The position numbers were made by a program, and so were the translations under genes. Positions 53,459 through 62,995 of a DNA stretch of 64,000 nt are shown here, in pieces. The notes under the pieces are model-generated. The model did not search any database. It was given only the letters and a program-made list of their open reading frames with translations, and was not told where the DNA came from. The DNA lies in contig JAJEDI010000050.1 in NCBI GenBank assembly GCA_022821585.1, positions 62,001 through 126,000 on the forward strand. The letters run 5' to 3'. Numbering within the stretch: position 1 is the stretch's first letter; every line of letters begins with the position of its first letter. Source of the DNA: Caldilineaceae bacterium (GTDB lineage Bacteria > Chloroflexota > Anaerolineae > Caldilineales > Caldilineaceae).

Positions 53459-54232
53459 ATGGGTGAGAGAGACTTTGCCGTTGTCGATACGCACTGCCAT
53501 ATCGGCATGAACAAATATGAGCCGGTCGAGGTCCTGCTCTTTCACATGGAGCGCGCCGGCGTTGATCAGGCCGTGTTTATCCAGTACTTAGGCAACAGCG
53601 ACAACGGTTACGTTGTGGAGGCGATGGAGGCTCATCCGGGCCGATTCGCCGCGGCCATGATCGTAGACGACGATGACGACGGTTCCGCAATCCGCACATG
53701 GGCCGAGCAGGGCCTAGCCGGGATTCGCTTGCTGGCTAACTTTCGGGGGCGCGGCGGCGACCCCCTGGCCCACTGGCGCACCGCTAACGAGCTGGGCCTG
53801 GTTGTGAGCGTTTTCAGCCGGCCGGATATTTTGCAGAGCGCCGAATTCAATGAGGTGCTGCAGCTCTTCCCGAACCTTTCGATGGTCATTGAGCATCTGG
53901 GGGGAGTCAAGCCCGGCGTAGAGCTGGATGAGTTCGCAGCCATCACCGCCCTCGCCCGACACGAGAATCTGACAATCAAGCTGCCCGGATTCGGCGAATT
54001 CTGCGAACTGCCCTGCCCGTTTGAGGATGTGCCGCCTCTTGCGGAGTTGACGTTGGAGGCATTTGGCGCGCGCCGCATTATGTGGGGAAGTGACTGGCCG
54101 CCTGTCAGCAGCCGCGAAGGCTTCGACAACTCTCTGACCTTTCCTCTCACCTATCTCGCGTCGCTGAGCGCAGACGAGCGCGCCTGGATATTCAGCAAGA
54201 CGGCCAGACAGGTATGGAATCTGGAAGGTTAG
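53459..54232 (+). CDS. Amidohydrolase-family (amidohydro_2) metal hydrolase
   Basis: The 257-residue protein starts at ATG 53459 behind AAAGGAGT. It has the metal motif DTHCHIG (His13, His15), a central VIEHLGG and the C-terminal MWGSDWPP with the metal-binding Asp. Members of this group hydrolyse lactones or decarboxylate acids. In this setting a sugar lactonase, opening the ring for the enolase-superfamily dehydratases, is the natural guess. Confidence 0.87.
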   Translation: MGERDFAVVDTHCHIGMNKYEPVEVLLFHMERAGVDQAVFIQYLGNSDNGYVVEAMEAHPGRFAAAMIVDDDDDGSAIRTWAEQGLAGIRLLANFRGRGGDPLAHWRTANELGLVVSVFSRPDILQSAEFNEVLQLFPNLSMVIEHLGGVKPGVELDEFAAITALARHENLTIKLPGFGEFCELPCPFEDVPPLAELTLEAFGARRIMWGSDWPPVSSREGFDNSLTFPLTYLASLSADERAWIFSKTARQVWNLEG

Positions 54233-54315
54233 ACACAGTTTGGTCCCACCGCCGGCGCCGCTGATAGGAATCCCAGGCTACAAGAGACATTAGCTCACAC
54301 CTCAGGAATTTCGTG

Positions 54316-55278
54316 ATGCCCAAAGTCATTTTCTTTACCAATCTGGCCAGTGAGCTGGCCCAGCAGGTTATTGCCCCGGCCCCCCAGGCGTGGGAGGTAT
54401 CGGTCCTACCACATAATCTGCCGGTGTCGGAAAAGGCCGACCGGGCCTCTGACGCTGACTTTCTGATTCTTTTTCCCGGCTCCTTGGAAGAGGCGGTATT
54501 GCGGTCGGCGCCGGGGCTGAAACTGGTCCAGCTTGTCAGCGCTGGTTTCGATCGGATGCCGCTCGCTCTGTTGAAAGAGTTGGAGATTCCGCTTGCCAAC
54601 AACGGGGGCACGAACTCGATCGATGTGGCGGAGCACACCTTTGCCCTGATTTTGAGCGTCTACAGGCGTTTGACCGAGATGGACCAAAACGTGCGGAACG
54701 ATGGTTGGAATGCTATCGACAGCGGCATGACAACCTTTACCGTCCACGGAAAGACTGTTGGAATTGTCGGCCTCGGCCATATCGGCAGGGAGGTAGCCAA
54801 GCGAATGGTCCCTTTCCAGGCGCAAGTTCTCTATTTTGATCCTTTTCCTGCCCCTGCGGAGGTGGAGCGCAGTCTGCAGGTGGAGCGGGTCTCACTTGAC
54901 GACTTGCTGGCGCGTTCCGATATTGTCACATTGCATGTACCTTTGAATGACCAGACCCGGCAACTGATCGGTCAGGCGGAGCTCAAGCGCATGAAGTCCA
55001 GTGCCATTCTGGTAAACACCTGTCGCGGTCCGGTAGTAGATGAAGTGGCTCTCATAGAAGCTCTGTGTAGTGGGGAAATCGGCGCGGCAGGGCTGGACGT
55101 ACTGAAAGACGAACCGACCGACCCGGACAATCCGATTCTGCAGTTGGAGAATGTAATCTTCTCCCCACACATTGCCGGCGTCACTTACGATACCTGGCAG
55201 CGCCGCGGGCGGTTCATCTTCGACAACCTGCAGCGAGTCTGGGTAGGGCAGGAGCCGCTGGCCAGGGTTGGTTCGTAG
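54316..55278 (+). CDS. D-2-hydroxyacid dehydrogenase, NAD(P)-dependent
   Basis: I start at ATG 54316, 7 bases after an AGGAA-type site; a GTG at 54313 is directly before. The 320-residue protein has the Rossmann motif GIVGLGHIGREVAKRM (about residues 153-168), NTCRGPVVDEVALIEAL and a C-terminal FSPHIAG with the catalytic His. The usual catalytic Arg and Glu lie before it. It would interconvert a 2-oxo and a 2-hydroxy acid such as glyoxylate or a sugar-derived keto acid, completing the cluster. Confidence 0.9.
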   Translation: MPKVIFFTNLASELAQQVIAPAPQAWEVSVLPHNLPVSEKADRASDADFLILFPGSLEEAVLRSAPGLKLVQLVSAGFDRMPLALLKELEIPLANNGGTNSIDVAEHTFALILSVYRRLTEMDQNVRNDGWNAIDSGMTTFTVHGKTVGIVGLGHIGREVAKRMVPFQAQVLYFDPFPAPAEVERSLQVERVSLDDLLARSDIVTLHVPLNDQTRQLIGQAELKRMKSSAILVNTCRGPVVDEVALIEALCSGEIGAAGLDVLKDEPTDPDNPILQLENVIFSPHIAGVTYDTWQRRGRFIFDNLQRVWVGQEPLARVGS

Positions 55279-55349
55279 CGGTTACTACACCGACTGTCGA
55301 TTCCCCTTATCGCGTTATTAGCAGGTGCCCGTCCTGAACCCCGTTTCCT

Positions 55350-55378
55350 TTGCCGTTCGGTGGAGCGGCTGTTATACT
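55350..55378 (+). promoter_or_regulatory. Strong sigma-70 promoter for the moxR operon
   Basis: TTGCCG (55350-55355) and TATACT (55373-55378) are exactly 17 bases apart. The start of transcription is expected at about 55385, leaving a leader of about 180 bases. Confidence 0.65.
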
Positions 55379-55399
55379 CCCTCAAACGCAGGCCCAACC

Positions 55400-55425
55400 G
55401 CCCGCTTTGTGCGGGCTCTCTTTTT
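55400..55425 (+). terminator. Early intrinsic terminator (possible attenuator) in the moxR leader
   Basis: GCCCGC (55400-55405) pairs with GCGGGC (55411-55416) around TTTGT, followed by TCTCTTTTT to 55425. This lies 15-40 bases after the predicted transcription start and 140 bases before moxR, so most transcripts might stop here unless antitermination occurs. Confidence 0.65.
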
Positions 55426-55564
55426 CAGGTCTTTTCTGAAGGTCTGGATCGACCCATCCAGCCAGTCGAAAAACTGGACGGTCGGTGACGGGAGGCCGGC
55501 TGCTATTCGTCGACTGCAATGGGCCGGAAGAGATAACCGCCTTGCGGTCGACCCAGGAGATTTC

Positions 55565-56662
55565 ATGTCAGACATCGCCTATGTACAGGATCTTGCTCAG
55601 CGGCTGCGGGAAAATGTAGCGCAGGTAATCGTTGGCAAGGACGAGATAGTTGATCAGCTGCTGGTGGCCCTCTTCTGTGAAGGTCACGTTCTGCTGGAAG
55701 ATGTACCCGGGATAGGCAAGACGATGCTGGCGAAAACGCTGGCCGCTTCCCTAGGCATCAGCTTTCAACGCATCCAATTCACACCTGACCTGCTTCCGTC
55801 GGACATCGTGGGCGTCAGTGTCTATAACCGCAAAACTGACGATTTCGAATATCGCCCCGGTCCCGTTCTGGCCGGCATTGTTCTTGCAGACGAGATAAAC
55901 CGCGCTGGCCCGCGCACGCAGAGTGCCCTGTTGGAGGCCATGGAAGAGCGCCACGTTACCGTGGACGGCGTCAGCCATGCTCTTCCCTACCCTTTCTTCA
56001 TGATGGCGACGCAAAATCCGGTTGAACTGGCGGGCACGTTTCCTCTGCCGGAAGCCCAGATGGACCGCTTTTTGATACAGCTGGCGCTGGGCTATCCGGA
56101 GCGAGAAGAGGAGCGCCTGATTCTGCACCGTTTCCGGGCAGATAATCCACTGAACCGCGTCAGGGCTATTGTTGAGGCTGACGACATTCAGCAGGCGGTA
56201 ACAGTTTGCCGGGATGTATTCGTTCATCCTGTCCTAGAGGACTATCTCCTCGATATCGTGCAGGCTACACGAGAGGACAGCGCGCTGGATCTCGGCGTCA
56301 GTCCGCGCGGCAGTCTTGCTTTCTATCGCACGGTCCAAGCCCTGGCCGCGATCCAGGGGCGGACTTATGTTAAGCCGGACGATATACAGCAACTGGCCCC
56401 ACCCGTTCTTCGCCACCGGCTGATCCCCGGCCCAGACACACGTTTGCATGGAAGGTCGGTCGCCAGCATTCTGGAGAGAATCATTCAGTCTGTGCCCGTG
56501 CCCGTGGAGGAGAACTGGCAGGAAGGCCCTGACAAAGTGGAACCGTCCGACCCTGTTGGCACTTTCGGTACGGATTTGGAGCAGGAGCTGGAAGCTGCCG
56601 TAACCCCAGAAGCCACGGTCAACGGCCCGGCGGCTGATGAGCGAAGCTCTATTTCGGGCTGA
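55565..56662 (+). CDS. MoxR-family AAA+ ATPase
   Basis: I start at ATG 55565 behind CCAGGAGA; the frame is open further upstream through the terminator, which is not coding. The 365-residue protein has Walker A DVPGIGKT (residues 46-53), Walker B LADEINRAGPRTQSALLEAMEE, sensor MATQNPVELAGTFPLPEAQMDRF. The C-terminal 50 residues are acidic. MoxR ATPases act with VWA or DUF58 partners as chaperones for metal or envelope proteins. The DUF58 gene overlaps its stop. Confidence 0.93.
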   Translation: MSDIAYVQDLAQRLRENVAQVIVGKDEIVDQLLVALFCEGHVLLEDVPGIGKTMLAKTLAASLGISFQRIQFTPDLLPSDIVGVSVYNRKTDDFEYRPGPVLAGIVLADEINRAGPRTQSALLEAMEERHVTVDGVSHALPYPFFMMATQNPVELAGTFPLPEAQMDRFLIQLALGYPEREEERLILHRFRADNPLNRVRAIVEADDIQQAVTVCRDVFVHPVLEDYLLDIVQATREDSALDLGVSPRGSLAFYRTVQALAAIQGRTYVKPDDIQQLAPPVLRHRLIPGPDTRLHGRSVASILERIIQSVPVPVEENWQEGPDKVEPSDPVGTFGTDLEQELEAAVTPEATVNGPAADERSSISG

Positions 56663-57909
56663 TGGGGCGCTCTGGCTGGACGGCCGCGGTCTTCATACTG
56701 ATTCTGGCGCTTGGCACGCGCAACAGCCTGATCTTCACAATGGCGTTGATCCTGGGCCTGCTTGGATTGGTTGTCTTGCTGTGGAGCCGCTACAGTCTTT
56801 CCGAGGTGACTTACAGGCGCCGCTTCGACGTCGACCACCTCTTTTTTGGGGAAGAGACTGACCTGCATTTGGAAGTGACTAACGCGAAACCGCTGCCCTT
56901 GGCCTGGCTACGCTGCGAAGATGACATTCCGGTTGCCCTCGGCTTGGACCCGGAAGAACGTGCGAGGCACTATCTGCCCACACGCCGGGTCCTTGTCAAC
57001 CTCTTCTCACTTGGTATCTACCAACGGGTGATTCGCCGCTATACGGTCACCGGTACGCAGCGGGGGGCCTGGAGATTCGGGCCCGTTCAGCTTGTTTGTG
57101 GAGATATTTTTGGATTTCGGAGCCAGTTCAGGGAGTTATCACAAACTTCTCTGCTTCTGGTCTATCCGCGGATGTACACATTGCCCGAACTGGGGCTTGA
57201 AGCCCGTCATCCGTTTGGGGACCACCAGAGCCAGAACAGGCTGATCCAGGATCCATTGCGTATTAGCGGCGTCCGCGAGTATCTCCCCGGCGACAATTTT
57301 CGGCACATACACTGGAAAGCGACAGCCCGCCGCCAGGAGCTTCAAACGAAGCTGTTCGAACCTTCAGCTTTCCGTCCGCTGGCGATATTTGTCAATATCC
57401 GCACCTTTCATCACCGTTTTGAAGGGGTCGATCCGGAATTGCGCGAATTTGCCATCAGCGTGGGGGCTTCGATCGCCCGCTGGGCGCAGATGCAAGGTGA
57501 GGAGTTTGGCGTGTTCGCAAACAGCATGATGTACGCGGGCAGACGCGTGCGCGTGCTGCCAGGCGCGCACCCGCGCCAGCTTACCAGCGTGCTGGAGGCG
57601 CTGGCATACTGTGTAGGCGTGCCCCATACGACGATAGAGAGGGTCCTGCAGCAGGAGGTCGATTATCTTCGTACCGGTACATCTATTGTGCTGGTCAGCG
57701 CGACATTGTCGGACAATCTTCGCCGCGTGCTCATCGATCTCCAGAGTCGGGGATTTGCGGTCACGTTGTTGGGCATTGGCGGGCTGACTCTGGATAGAGC
57801 TATCCCGGGAGTCGCCTTCCAGCAGCTATCACAACAGGTTCTCGATGAATTGACCGTTGAAGATGACTCAGCGTTGCCCGAATTGGAGGCACCGGTCCCG
57901 GCAGGCTGA
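56662..57909 (+). CDS. DUF58 membrane protein of the MoxR operon
   Basis: The ATG at 56662 overlaps the moxR stop by one base. The 415-residue protein has two N-terminal membrane helices (about residues 6-40) and the DUF58 signature VREYLPGDNFRHIHWKATAR (about 203-222), followed by a VWA-like C-terminal half without an intact DxSxS. It likely partners with the MoxR ATPase. A 99-base gap leads to the DUF4129 gene. Confidence 0.9.
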   Translation: MGRSGWTAAVFILILALGTRNSLIFTMALILGLLGLVVLLWSRYSLSEVTYRRRFDVDHLFFGEETDLHLEVTNAKPLPLAWLRCEDDIPVALGLDPEERARHYLPTRRVLVNLFSLGIYQRVIRRYTVTGTQRGAWRFGPVQLVCGDIFGFRSQFRELSQTSLLLVYPRMYTLPELGLEARHPFGDHQSQNRLIQDPLRISGVREYLPGDNFRHIHWKATARRQELQTKLFEPSAFRPLAIFVNIRTFHHRFEGVDPELREFAISVGASIARWAQMQGEEFGVFANSMMYAGRRVRVLPGAHPRQLTSVLEALAYCVGVPHTTIERVLQQEVDYLRTGTSIVLVSATLSDNLRRVLIDLQSRGFAVTLLGIGGLTLDRAIPGVAFQQLSQQVLDELTVEDDSALPELEAPVPAG

Positions 57910-58008
57910 TGCTTGTGTGGCGAAGACAGGGATGCGGGGAGGCCGACGCCAGAGAGTTCCCCTGAATTGCGCTACCTATCCTTTGGATACAGAAAGATAT
58001 TCTGACAG

Positions 58009-59601
58009 ATGAGTTCACAGATCGCTGTGCCCTGGAGGCATGCCGAGTGGAATAGCGTTGATGGGTTGCTGCTGCCGGCACTTGTCGGGGTCATGCGGTT
58101 CTGTTGGATCTGGCCCTGGATGCTGCTGTTGCAAGGGTTTCTGTCCCCCTCACTTGAATTTCCCCTGATGTCGCCATGGATGTTGGTCGTCCTGCCGATG
58201 TTCAGTTTCACGTTCGCACGCTGGACTATGCCGACCCTGTCAGAGCGCCGAAACTTTCGGCGAACGAATCAGATACGGCAGCATATTGCCACTTTTGGTT
58301 TTGCGGCGATCCTGTTTCTGCTGTGGCTGCGCTTTCTGCGGCCTGAATTCTGGCTGGTGGACCTGCGCTGGCTGATAGCTGCGGGATACGATCTGATTTA
58401 CTGGGACGACGTTCCCGTTGAAGTTCCCGGAACGTTTCTCTTTTTGCTTCTGGGCATCTTTCTGTGGCTGCGGGGGGCGTTAGACGGGCATGGACAATAC
58501 CGGCACGAGGAGATTTGGAGGGCGTTTCTCTTTGGGGGCGCCGCGCTGGTGCTGTTTGCCTGGATCGTTCCTCCGGGACCAGCGGTGGGGCAGTCGGGAA
58601 CGGCTGGGGACCCCTATACGTCAGCCGGCGGACAGCTTTCCAATTCCATCTGGTTGATGCTGCTCTTCGCTGCCTCGGGGCTATCGGGGCTGGGCGTCGC
58701 CAATTTGGGGAAATCTGGCGGGTGGCGGCGCCGGGCGCGCGTTGCGAAACTGATTCCCAACCGAGGTTGGATGGTCGGCATCGCGATGACGATCTGTGTG
58801 ATGCTGGGCATGGCCTTACTTATTGGGTTAATCGTCCAGCCGGAGGACGCGGCCATTCTATGGAAGGCGCTGGGGCTGATCTGGCAGGGCGTGAGCACGG
58901 TTCTAATCTGGATCATTACGATTGTCGCGTACCCAATCTTTATGTTGCTGGAGTACCTGATACGATTGTTGCAAAGCCTGTTCGGCGACCGTACACAGGA
59001 AACTGAACGAACTGAATTCGCCCAGGCCCCCACCCCAGAGCCGATGCCTGAGCCGCCGGAGAGGGCTGTGGAGGCGATGCCTGAGCCGTACCGCTGGGTT
59101 GCTCTGCTTGTGGTGGCGGCAGGGGTCTTCATAGTCTTCATGCTTGTCCTGCGCCAGTTGAGAAGCAGTCGGGAAGAGGAGAGCGACGAAGTGCGGGAAT
59201 CGGTCCTGACAGCCAGCCTGCTGCAGTCTCAGCTTGCCGACTTGTGGGCTCGGCTGCGTTCGCGGTTCGGCCCTCCTCCGGAGGAACCGGACCCGTTCCT
59301 GTCATTGGAAGGAGAGAGCGATACGCGACGCCTGATTCGCGCAGTCTATCAGCGAATGCTGGCATTCGCCCAGTTTCGAGGTATTCCCAGAATGGAGGGC
59401 GAGACTCCCAGTCGCTATGGTTGGCGCCTGGCAGGTCGACCGGGCTTTGAAGGGTCGCTGGTGCAGACTATCACCGGCGCTTATGACGAGGCCCGGTATG
59501 GTGATCGGCCGCCTTCTGAGCAGACGGCGGAGGAGGCGGCAAAGGCGTGGCAAGAGATTGAGGATAGTTTAACACCCAGACCATTGGAGGATGAATCGTA
59601 G
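58009..59601 (+). CDS. Membrane protein with C-terminal DUF4129 domain
   Basis: The 530-residue protein has about eight to nine hydrophobic segments in its first 330 residues and another near residue 365. A cytoplasmic DUF4129-like domain follows (about 435-525: RRLIRAVYQRMLAFAQFRGIPRMEGETPSRYGWRL, in two parts). This third gene of moxR-DUF58-DUF4129 operons often carries a transglutaminase-like domain; none is visible here. The set may handle processing of envelope proteins or polysaccharide. Confidence 0.83.
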   Translation: MSSQIAVPWRHAEWNSVDGLLLPALVGVMRFCWIWPWMLLLQGFLSPSLEFPLMSPWMLVVLPMFSFTFARWTMPTLSERRNFRRTNQIRQHIATFGFAAILFLLWLRFLRPEFWLVDLRWLIAAGYDLIYWDDVPVEVPGTFLFLLLGIFLWLRGALDGHGQYRHEEIWRAFLFGGAALVLFAWIVPPGPAVGQSGTAGDPYTSAGGQLSNSIWLMLLFAASGLSGLGVANLGKSGGWRRRARVAKLIPNRGWMVGIAMTICVMLGMALLIGLIVQPEDAAILWKALGLIWQGVSTVLIWIITIVAYPIFMLLEYLIRLLQSLFGDRTQETERTEFAQAPTPEPMPEPPERAVEAMPEPYRWVALLVVAAGVFIVFMLVLRQLRSSREEESDEVRESVLTASLLQSQLADLWARLRSRFGPPPEEPDPFLSLEGESDTRRLIRAVYQRMLAFAQFRGIPRMEGETPSRYGWRLAGRPGFEGSLVQTITGAYDEARYGDRPPSEQTAEEAAKAWQEIEDSLTPRPLEDES

Positions 59602-59661
59602 CGCGGATTTCAAATGCGCTCTTTCCGTTCCTTCTAAACTGCCTTGTACGGAGAATCTCCA

Positions 59662-61212
59662 ATGAACGGCGCACAGGCACTGATTCGCACCCTATATGAC
59701 GGCGGTGTGGACACCTGTTTCATGAATCCGGGCACTTCGGAGATGCACTTTGTGGCCGCGCTGGACTCGGTGCCGCAGATGCACTCGGTCTTATGCCTTT
59801 TCGAGGGGGTGGCGACCGGTTGCGCGGACGGCTATGCACGCATGACAGGCAATCCGGCGGCGACTCTACTGCACCTGGGGCCGGGACTGGGCAACGGCAT
59901 CTCAAATCTGCACAACGGGCGTAAGGCCCACTCGCCGATAGTCAACATCGTTGGCGATCATGCAACCTATCACCTAAAGTTTGACGCACCGCTGACTTCG
60001 GACATCGAAGGGCTGGCGCGCCCGGTTTCGGGATGGGTGCGCACATCGCCCAACTCGCGCGTAGTGGCGGAGGACGGGGCTGCGGCGATCGCAGCTGCCT
60101 GTGCGCCTCCGGGACAGGTGGCGACACTCATACTGCCGGCGGACACGGCATGGGGGAGTGCGGATGGTCCGGCTGCTCCGCAGAGCGCTCCAGCCATGGC
60201 TGCGGTGCCGGAAAATCGTATCTCGTCCATCGGGCAATTGCTGCGACGAGGAGAAGAGACCGTTTTTCTTGTTGGCGACCAGGTAATGCGCAGCGCGGGG
60301 GTCAGCGAGCTTGTGTGCCGGATCGCATCGGGAATGATGGCCCGGGTTGTCGGGAATCGGGCGGCCGCACGGGTTGCGAGGGGCGCGGGACGTCCCGTTC
60401 TGGCCCGTCTTCCCTACCCGGTCGAACAGGCAGTTTCCCTTTTGGCGGGGGCACGACACCTGGTCCTGATCGGCGCCAAGGATCCGGTGGGTTTCTTCGC
60501 CTACCCTGACGGCCCCAGCAGACTAGCTCCACCTGACGCTGAAATCCATTTGCTAGCCGCCGAGGATGAGGATGTACCTGCCGCGCTCGATGCGCTTAGT
60601 GAGGAGTTGGGAGTGCCGGCAGCGCCGCCCGCCGTTGCCTGTTTGGAGAGGCCCAGCCTGCCGTCAGGCGAACTCACGCCGAATGCGGTTTGGACGGCTC
60701 TTTGTGCGCTGATGCCGGAGAACGCAATCGTGGCCGATGAGTCGGTTACATGCGGACGGCAGGCCTATCCGCATACGGAAACTGCGCCGCCACATGACTG
60801 GCTTCACGTGACGGGAGGGTCCATCGGTCAGGGCTTGCCGGCAGCCACGGGGGCTGCGGTGGCCTGCCCCGACCGGCAGGTCTTCGCCATGGAGGGCGAC
60901 GGCTCCGGCATGTACACGTTGCAGGCGCTGTGGACACAAGCGCGCGAGTCGTTGAATGTCGTGAACGTGATTTTCGCCAATCGCAGTTACCGCATTTTGC
61001 AGGGTGAACTCCTGAATGTGGGAGGCGACGCGGAACCGGGGCCCCACGCGCAGGCGATGATGCGGCTTGACTCTCCTGAGTTAAACTGGGTGTCCATGTC
61101 CGAGGGCATGGGCGTCCCGGCGGTCCGCGTCGAGAGCGCCGAGGCCTTCAATGCCGCGCTTTGCCGGGGGATCGAAGAGCCGGGGCCGTTGCTGATTGAG
61201 GCGATGATCTGA
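59662..61212 (+). CDS. ThDP-dependent acetolactate synthase large-subunit-like enzyme
   Basis: I start at ATG 59662 with GGAG upstream; a TTG at 59644 is in frame. The 516-residue protein has the N-terminal NPGTSEMHFVAALD, the catalytic Glu in CLFEGVATGCADGYARM, GPGLGNGISNLHNGRKA and the ThDP motif EGDGSGMYTLQALW...NRSYRIL. The pattern matches a well-populated bacterial group annotated as acetolactate synthase or benzoylformate decarboxylase-like. No small regulatory subunit is present, and the reaction is unproven. The nucleotidyltransferase gene starts 4 bases later. Confidence 0.87.
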   Translation: MNGAQALIRTLYDGGVDTCFMNPGTSEMHFVAALDSVPQMHSVLCLFEGVATGCADGYARMTGNPAATLLHLGPGLGNGISNLHNGRKAHSPIVNIVGDHATYHLKFDAPLTSDIEGLARPVSGWVRTSPNSRVVAEDGAAAIAAACAPPGQVATLILPADTAWGSADGPAAPQSAPAMAAVPENRISSIGQLLRRGEETVFLVGDQVMRSAGVSELVCRIASGMMARVVGNRAAARVARGAGRPVLARLPYPVEQAVSLLAGARHLVLIGAKDPVGFFAYPDGPSRLAPPDAEIHLLAAEDEDVPAALDALSEELGVPAAPPAVACLERPSLPSGELTPNAVWTALCALMPENAIVADESVTCGRQAYPHTETAPPHDWLHVTGGSIGQGLPAATGAAVACPDRQVFAMEGDGSGMYTLQALWTQARESLNVVNVIFANRSYRILQGELLNVGGDAEPGPHAQAMMRLDSPELNWVSMSEGMGVPAVRVESAEAFNAALCRGIEEPGPLLIEAMI

Positions 61213-61216
61213 CGGA

Positions 61217-62941
61217 ATGCGGACTGCGAAGGGCGACAGTTCCCCATTGCCCTGGGCACTTTCCCTACCGGCTATGCAGAAAAATGCTTCAGACCGTTCA
61301 GCAGGAGACGCGGTAGCGCTGGTGCTCGGTGCCTTTCTGGCGGAGAGTGAACCGGTCTATATTGTCGGCGGCGCGGTGCGGGATCATCTGCTGGGCGTCT
61401 CCGCGATTCCAGGCTGGTCCAGGTCGACTCCAGACGGCCATCCTCACGACGCGGACGGCACCAACTCTCCGCCCCCAATTCCAGCTTCCACTACGGATCT
61501 GGACCTTGTCCTGAGCGGGCCGGTCCTGTCCCTGGCTCGACGCGTGGCGGACAGCCTTGGCTGGGCCTATTATCCCCTTGACGAGAAGAGAGACGTTGCG
61601 CGGCTGATTGGGAAGGATGTTGGCGGTCAACGGATCGAGTGCGATGCCGCCGCGTTGCGAGGCGATCTGCGGTCCGACCTGCTGGCGCGCGACTTCACCT
61701 CCAACGCGCTGGCGCTGAGGCTAAAGGCGGATAGTCCGCCACAGCTGATCGACGAATGCGGCAGCATTGCCGACGTAGCTTCTCACACGCTGAGGCGGAT
61801 TTCTGAAAGGAGTCTGCGCGACGACCCGATCAGGCTGTTGCGCGCAGTGCGGCTGGCGGCGCAACTTGGTTTTTCGATAGAGAGCGGAACGCGAAAGCAG
61901 ATTTCCGAGCTGGCCGGGACAGTCAGTGGCGTCAGCGCCGAGCGCCTGCGGCAAGAGATGTGGAAGCTTTTGGACTGCTCGAGGCCTGAAGACGGCGTCA
62001 GGGAGTTGGATGCACTGGGACTGCTAACGCCCCTCTTGCCCGAAGTCAAGGCGCTGCAAGGCGTAGAGCAGTCGTCGCGCCATCATTTGGATGCCTACGA
62101 ACACAGCCTGCTGGCGACTCACTACGCCGCGGAACTGCGGAACTGGCTGCGAGGAGGTCCCAAGCCAGGGGACAGTAGTCTGGCGCAGTCTCTTGAGCCC
62201 TGGACTGAGGGGCTGCGACGTCATTTTCGAGAAGAGATCGCGGCCGGCCACGACCGCGCGGGGTGGCTCGTTTGGCATGCGCTGCTGCATGATACGGGTA
62301 AGGCCAATATCTCCGGCGTGAACAATGGGAGCGGCGGCGGTCCCCAGACCTACGCGCGGCACCAGGAACTGAGCGCAGAGATTGCAGGCAGTCGCGTTGC
62401 GTCATTCCGTTTCAGCAGGCGAGAGACCCTCTTGGCCGAGAGCGTTGCGAGGATGCACAGCGTCCCTCGCAGACTGGTCAAGACGCTAACAGAGGATGAA
62501 AATCGTATCGGCCCGCGGGCAGCCTATCGATTCTTTCGCGAGGCGGGCAGCGTGGTGGCCGGGCATCAGTTCGTGCGTGGACTGGGGTCGGGCGGCGCTC
62601 AGCAACCACTCGACGGATTGGACGTGACGCTTCAGGCGATTTCTGATTTGCAAGCAACTGGGCTTGAGAGAGGAGATGGTTGGGGCCGGTTTCTCGAGGC
62701 CGTTGAGGGTCTGTTCTGCTACGCGTTTTCGCGGCCAGCGGAACACCTGGCGGCGCCGCTGGTGGACGGCCACCGGCTGATGGAGTATCTGGGGTTGGCA
62801 CCAGGGCCAATCGTCGGTACGATTCTGGGGAAACTGGCGGAGGCCCAGGCATCGGGGACTGTCGCCAACGTTGGTGAGGCCCTGACGCTGGCAGAAGAGC
62901 TATTGGCAGCAGACGCCGAACAAAGAGGGACAGGGGCTTGA
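61217..62941 (+). CDS. CCA-adding/poly(A) polymerase-type nucleotidyltransferase with HD domain
   Basis: The 574-residue protein has the class II nucleotidyltransferase motif YIVGGAVRDHLLG (residues 49-60) and the metal-binding DLD at 94-96. It also has the RRISERSLRDDPIRLLRAVRLAAQLG region in two parts and an HD segment (LLHDTGKANI, about 355). It probably completes tRNA 3' ends; tRNA-Ser here lacks an encoded CCA. About 33 residues rich in Pro, Ser, Asp and Gly are inserted between RD and the DLD, where only about ten are normal. A start at ATG 61274 is also possible. Confidence 0.87.
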   Translation: MRTAKGDSSPLPWALSLPAMQKNASDRSAGDAVALVLGAFLAESEPVYIVGGAVRDHLLGVSAIPGWSRSTPDGHPHDADGTNSPPPIPASTTDLDLVLSGPVLSLARRVADSLGWAYYPLDEKRDVARLIGKDVGGQRIECDAAALRGDLRSDLLARDFTSNALALRLKADSPPQLIDECGSIADVASHTLRRISERSLRDDPIRLLRAVRLAAQLGFSIESGTRKQISELAGTVSGVSAERLRQEMWKLLDCSRPEDGVRELDALGLLTPLLPEVKALQGVEQSSRHHLDAYEHSLLATHYAAELRNWLRGGPKPGDSSLAQSLEPWTEGLRRHFREEIAAGHDRAGWLVWHALLHDTGKANISGVNNGSGGGPQTYARHQELSAEIAGSRVASFRFSRRETLLAESVARMHSVPRRLVKTLTEDENRIGPRAAYRFFREAGSVVAGHQFVRGLGSGGAQQPLDGLDVTLQAISDLQATGLERGDGWGRFLEAVEGLFCYAFSRPAEHLAAPLVDGHRLMEYLGLAPGPIVGTILGKLAEAQASGTVANVGEALTLAEELLAADAEQRGTGA

Positions 62942-62995
62942 GCCTGCTACTTTCTGGAATCTGGTGATGCCGCTAAACTGGCTACTGCAAACCGC

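Noticed and set aside
55325-55564. 80 extra N-terminal residues on the MoxR protein
   Set aside because: The stretch contains the promoter -10 and an intrinsic terminator, and the ATG at 55565 has a good ribosome site and fits the family start.
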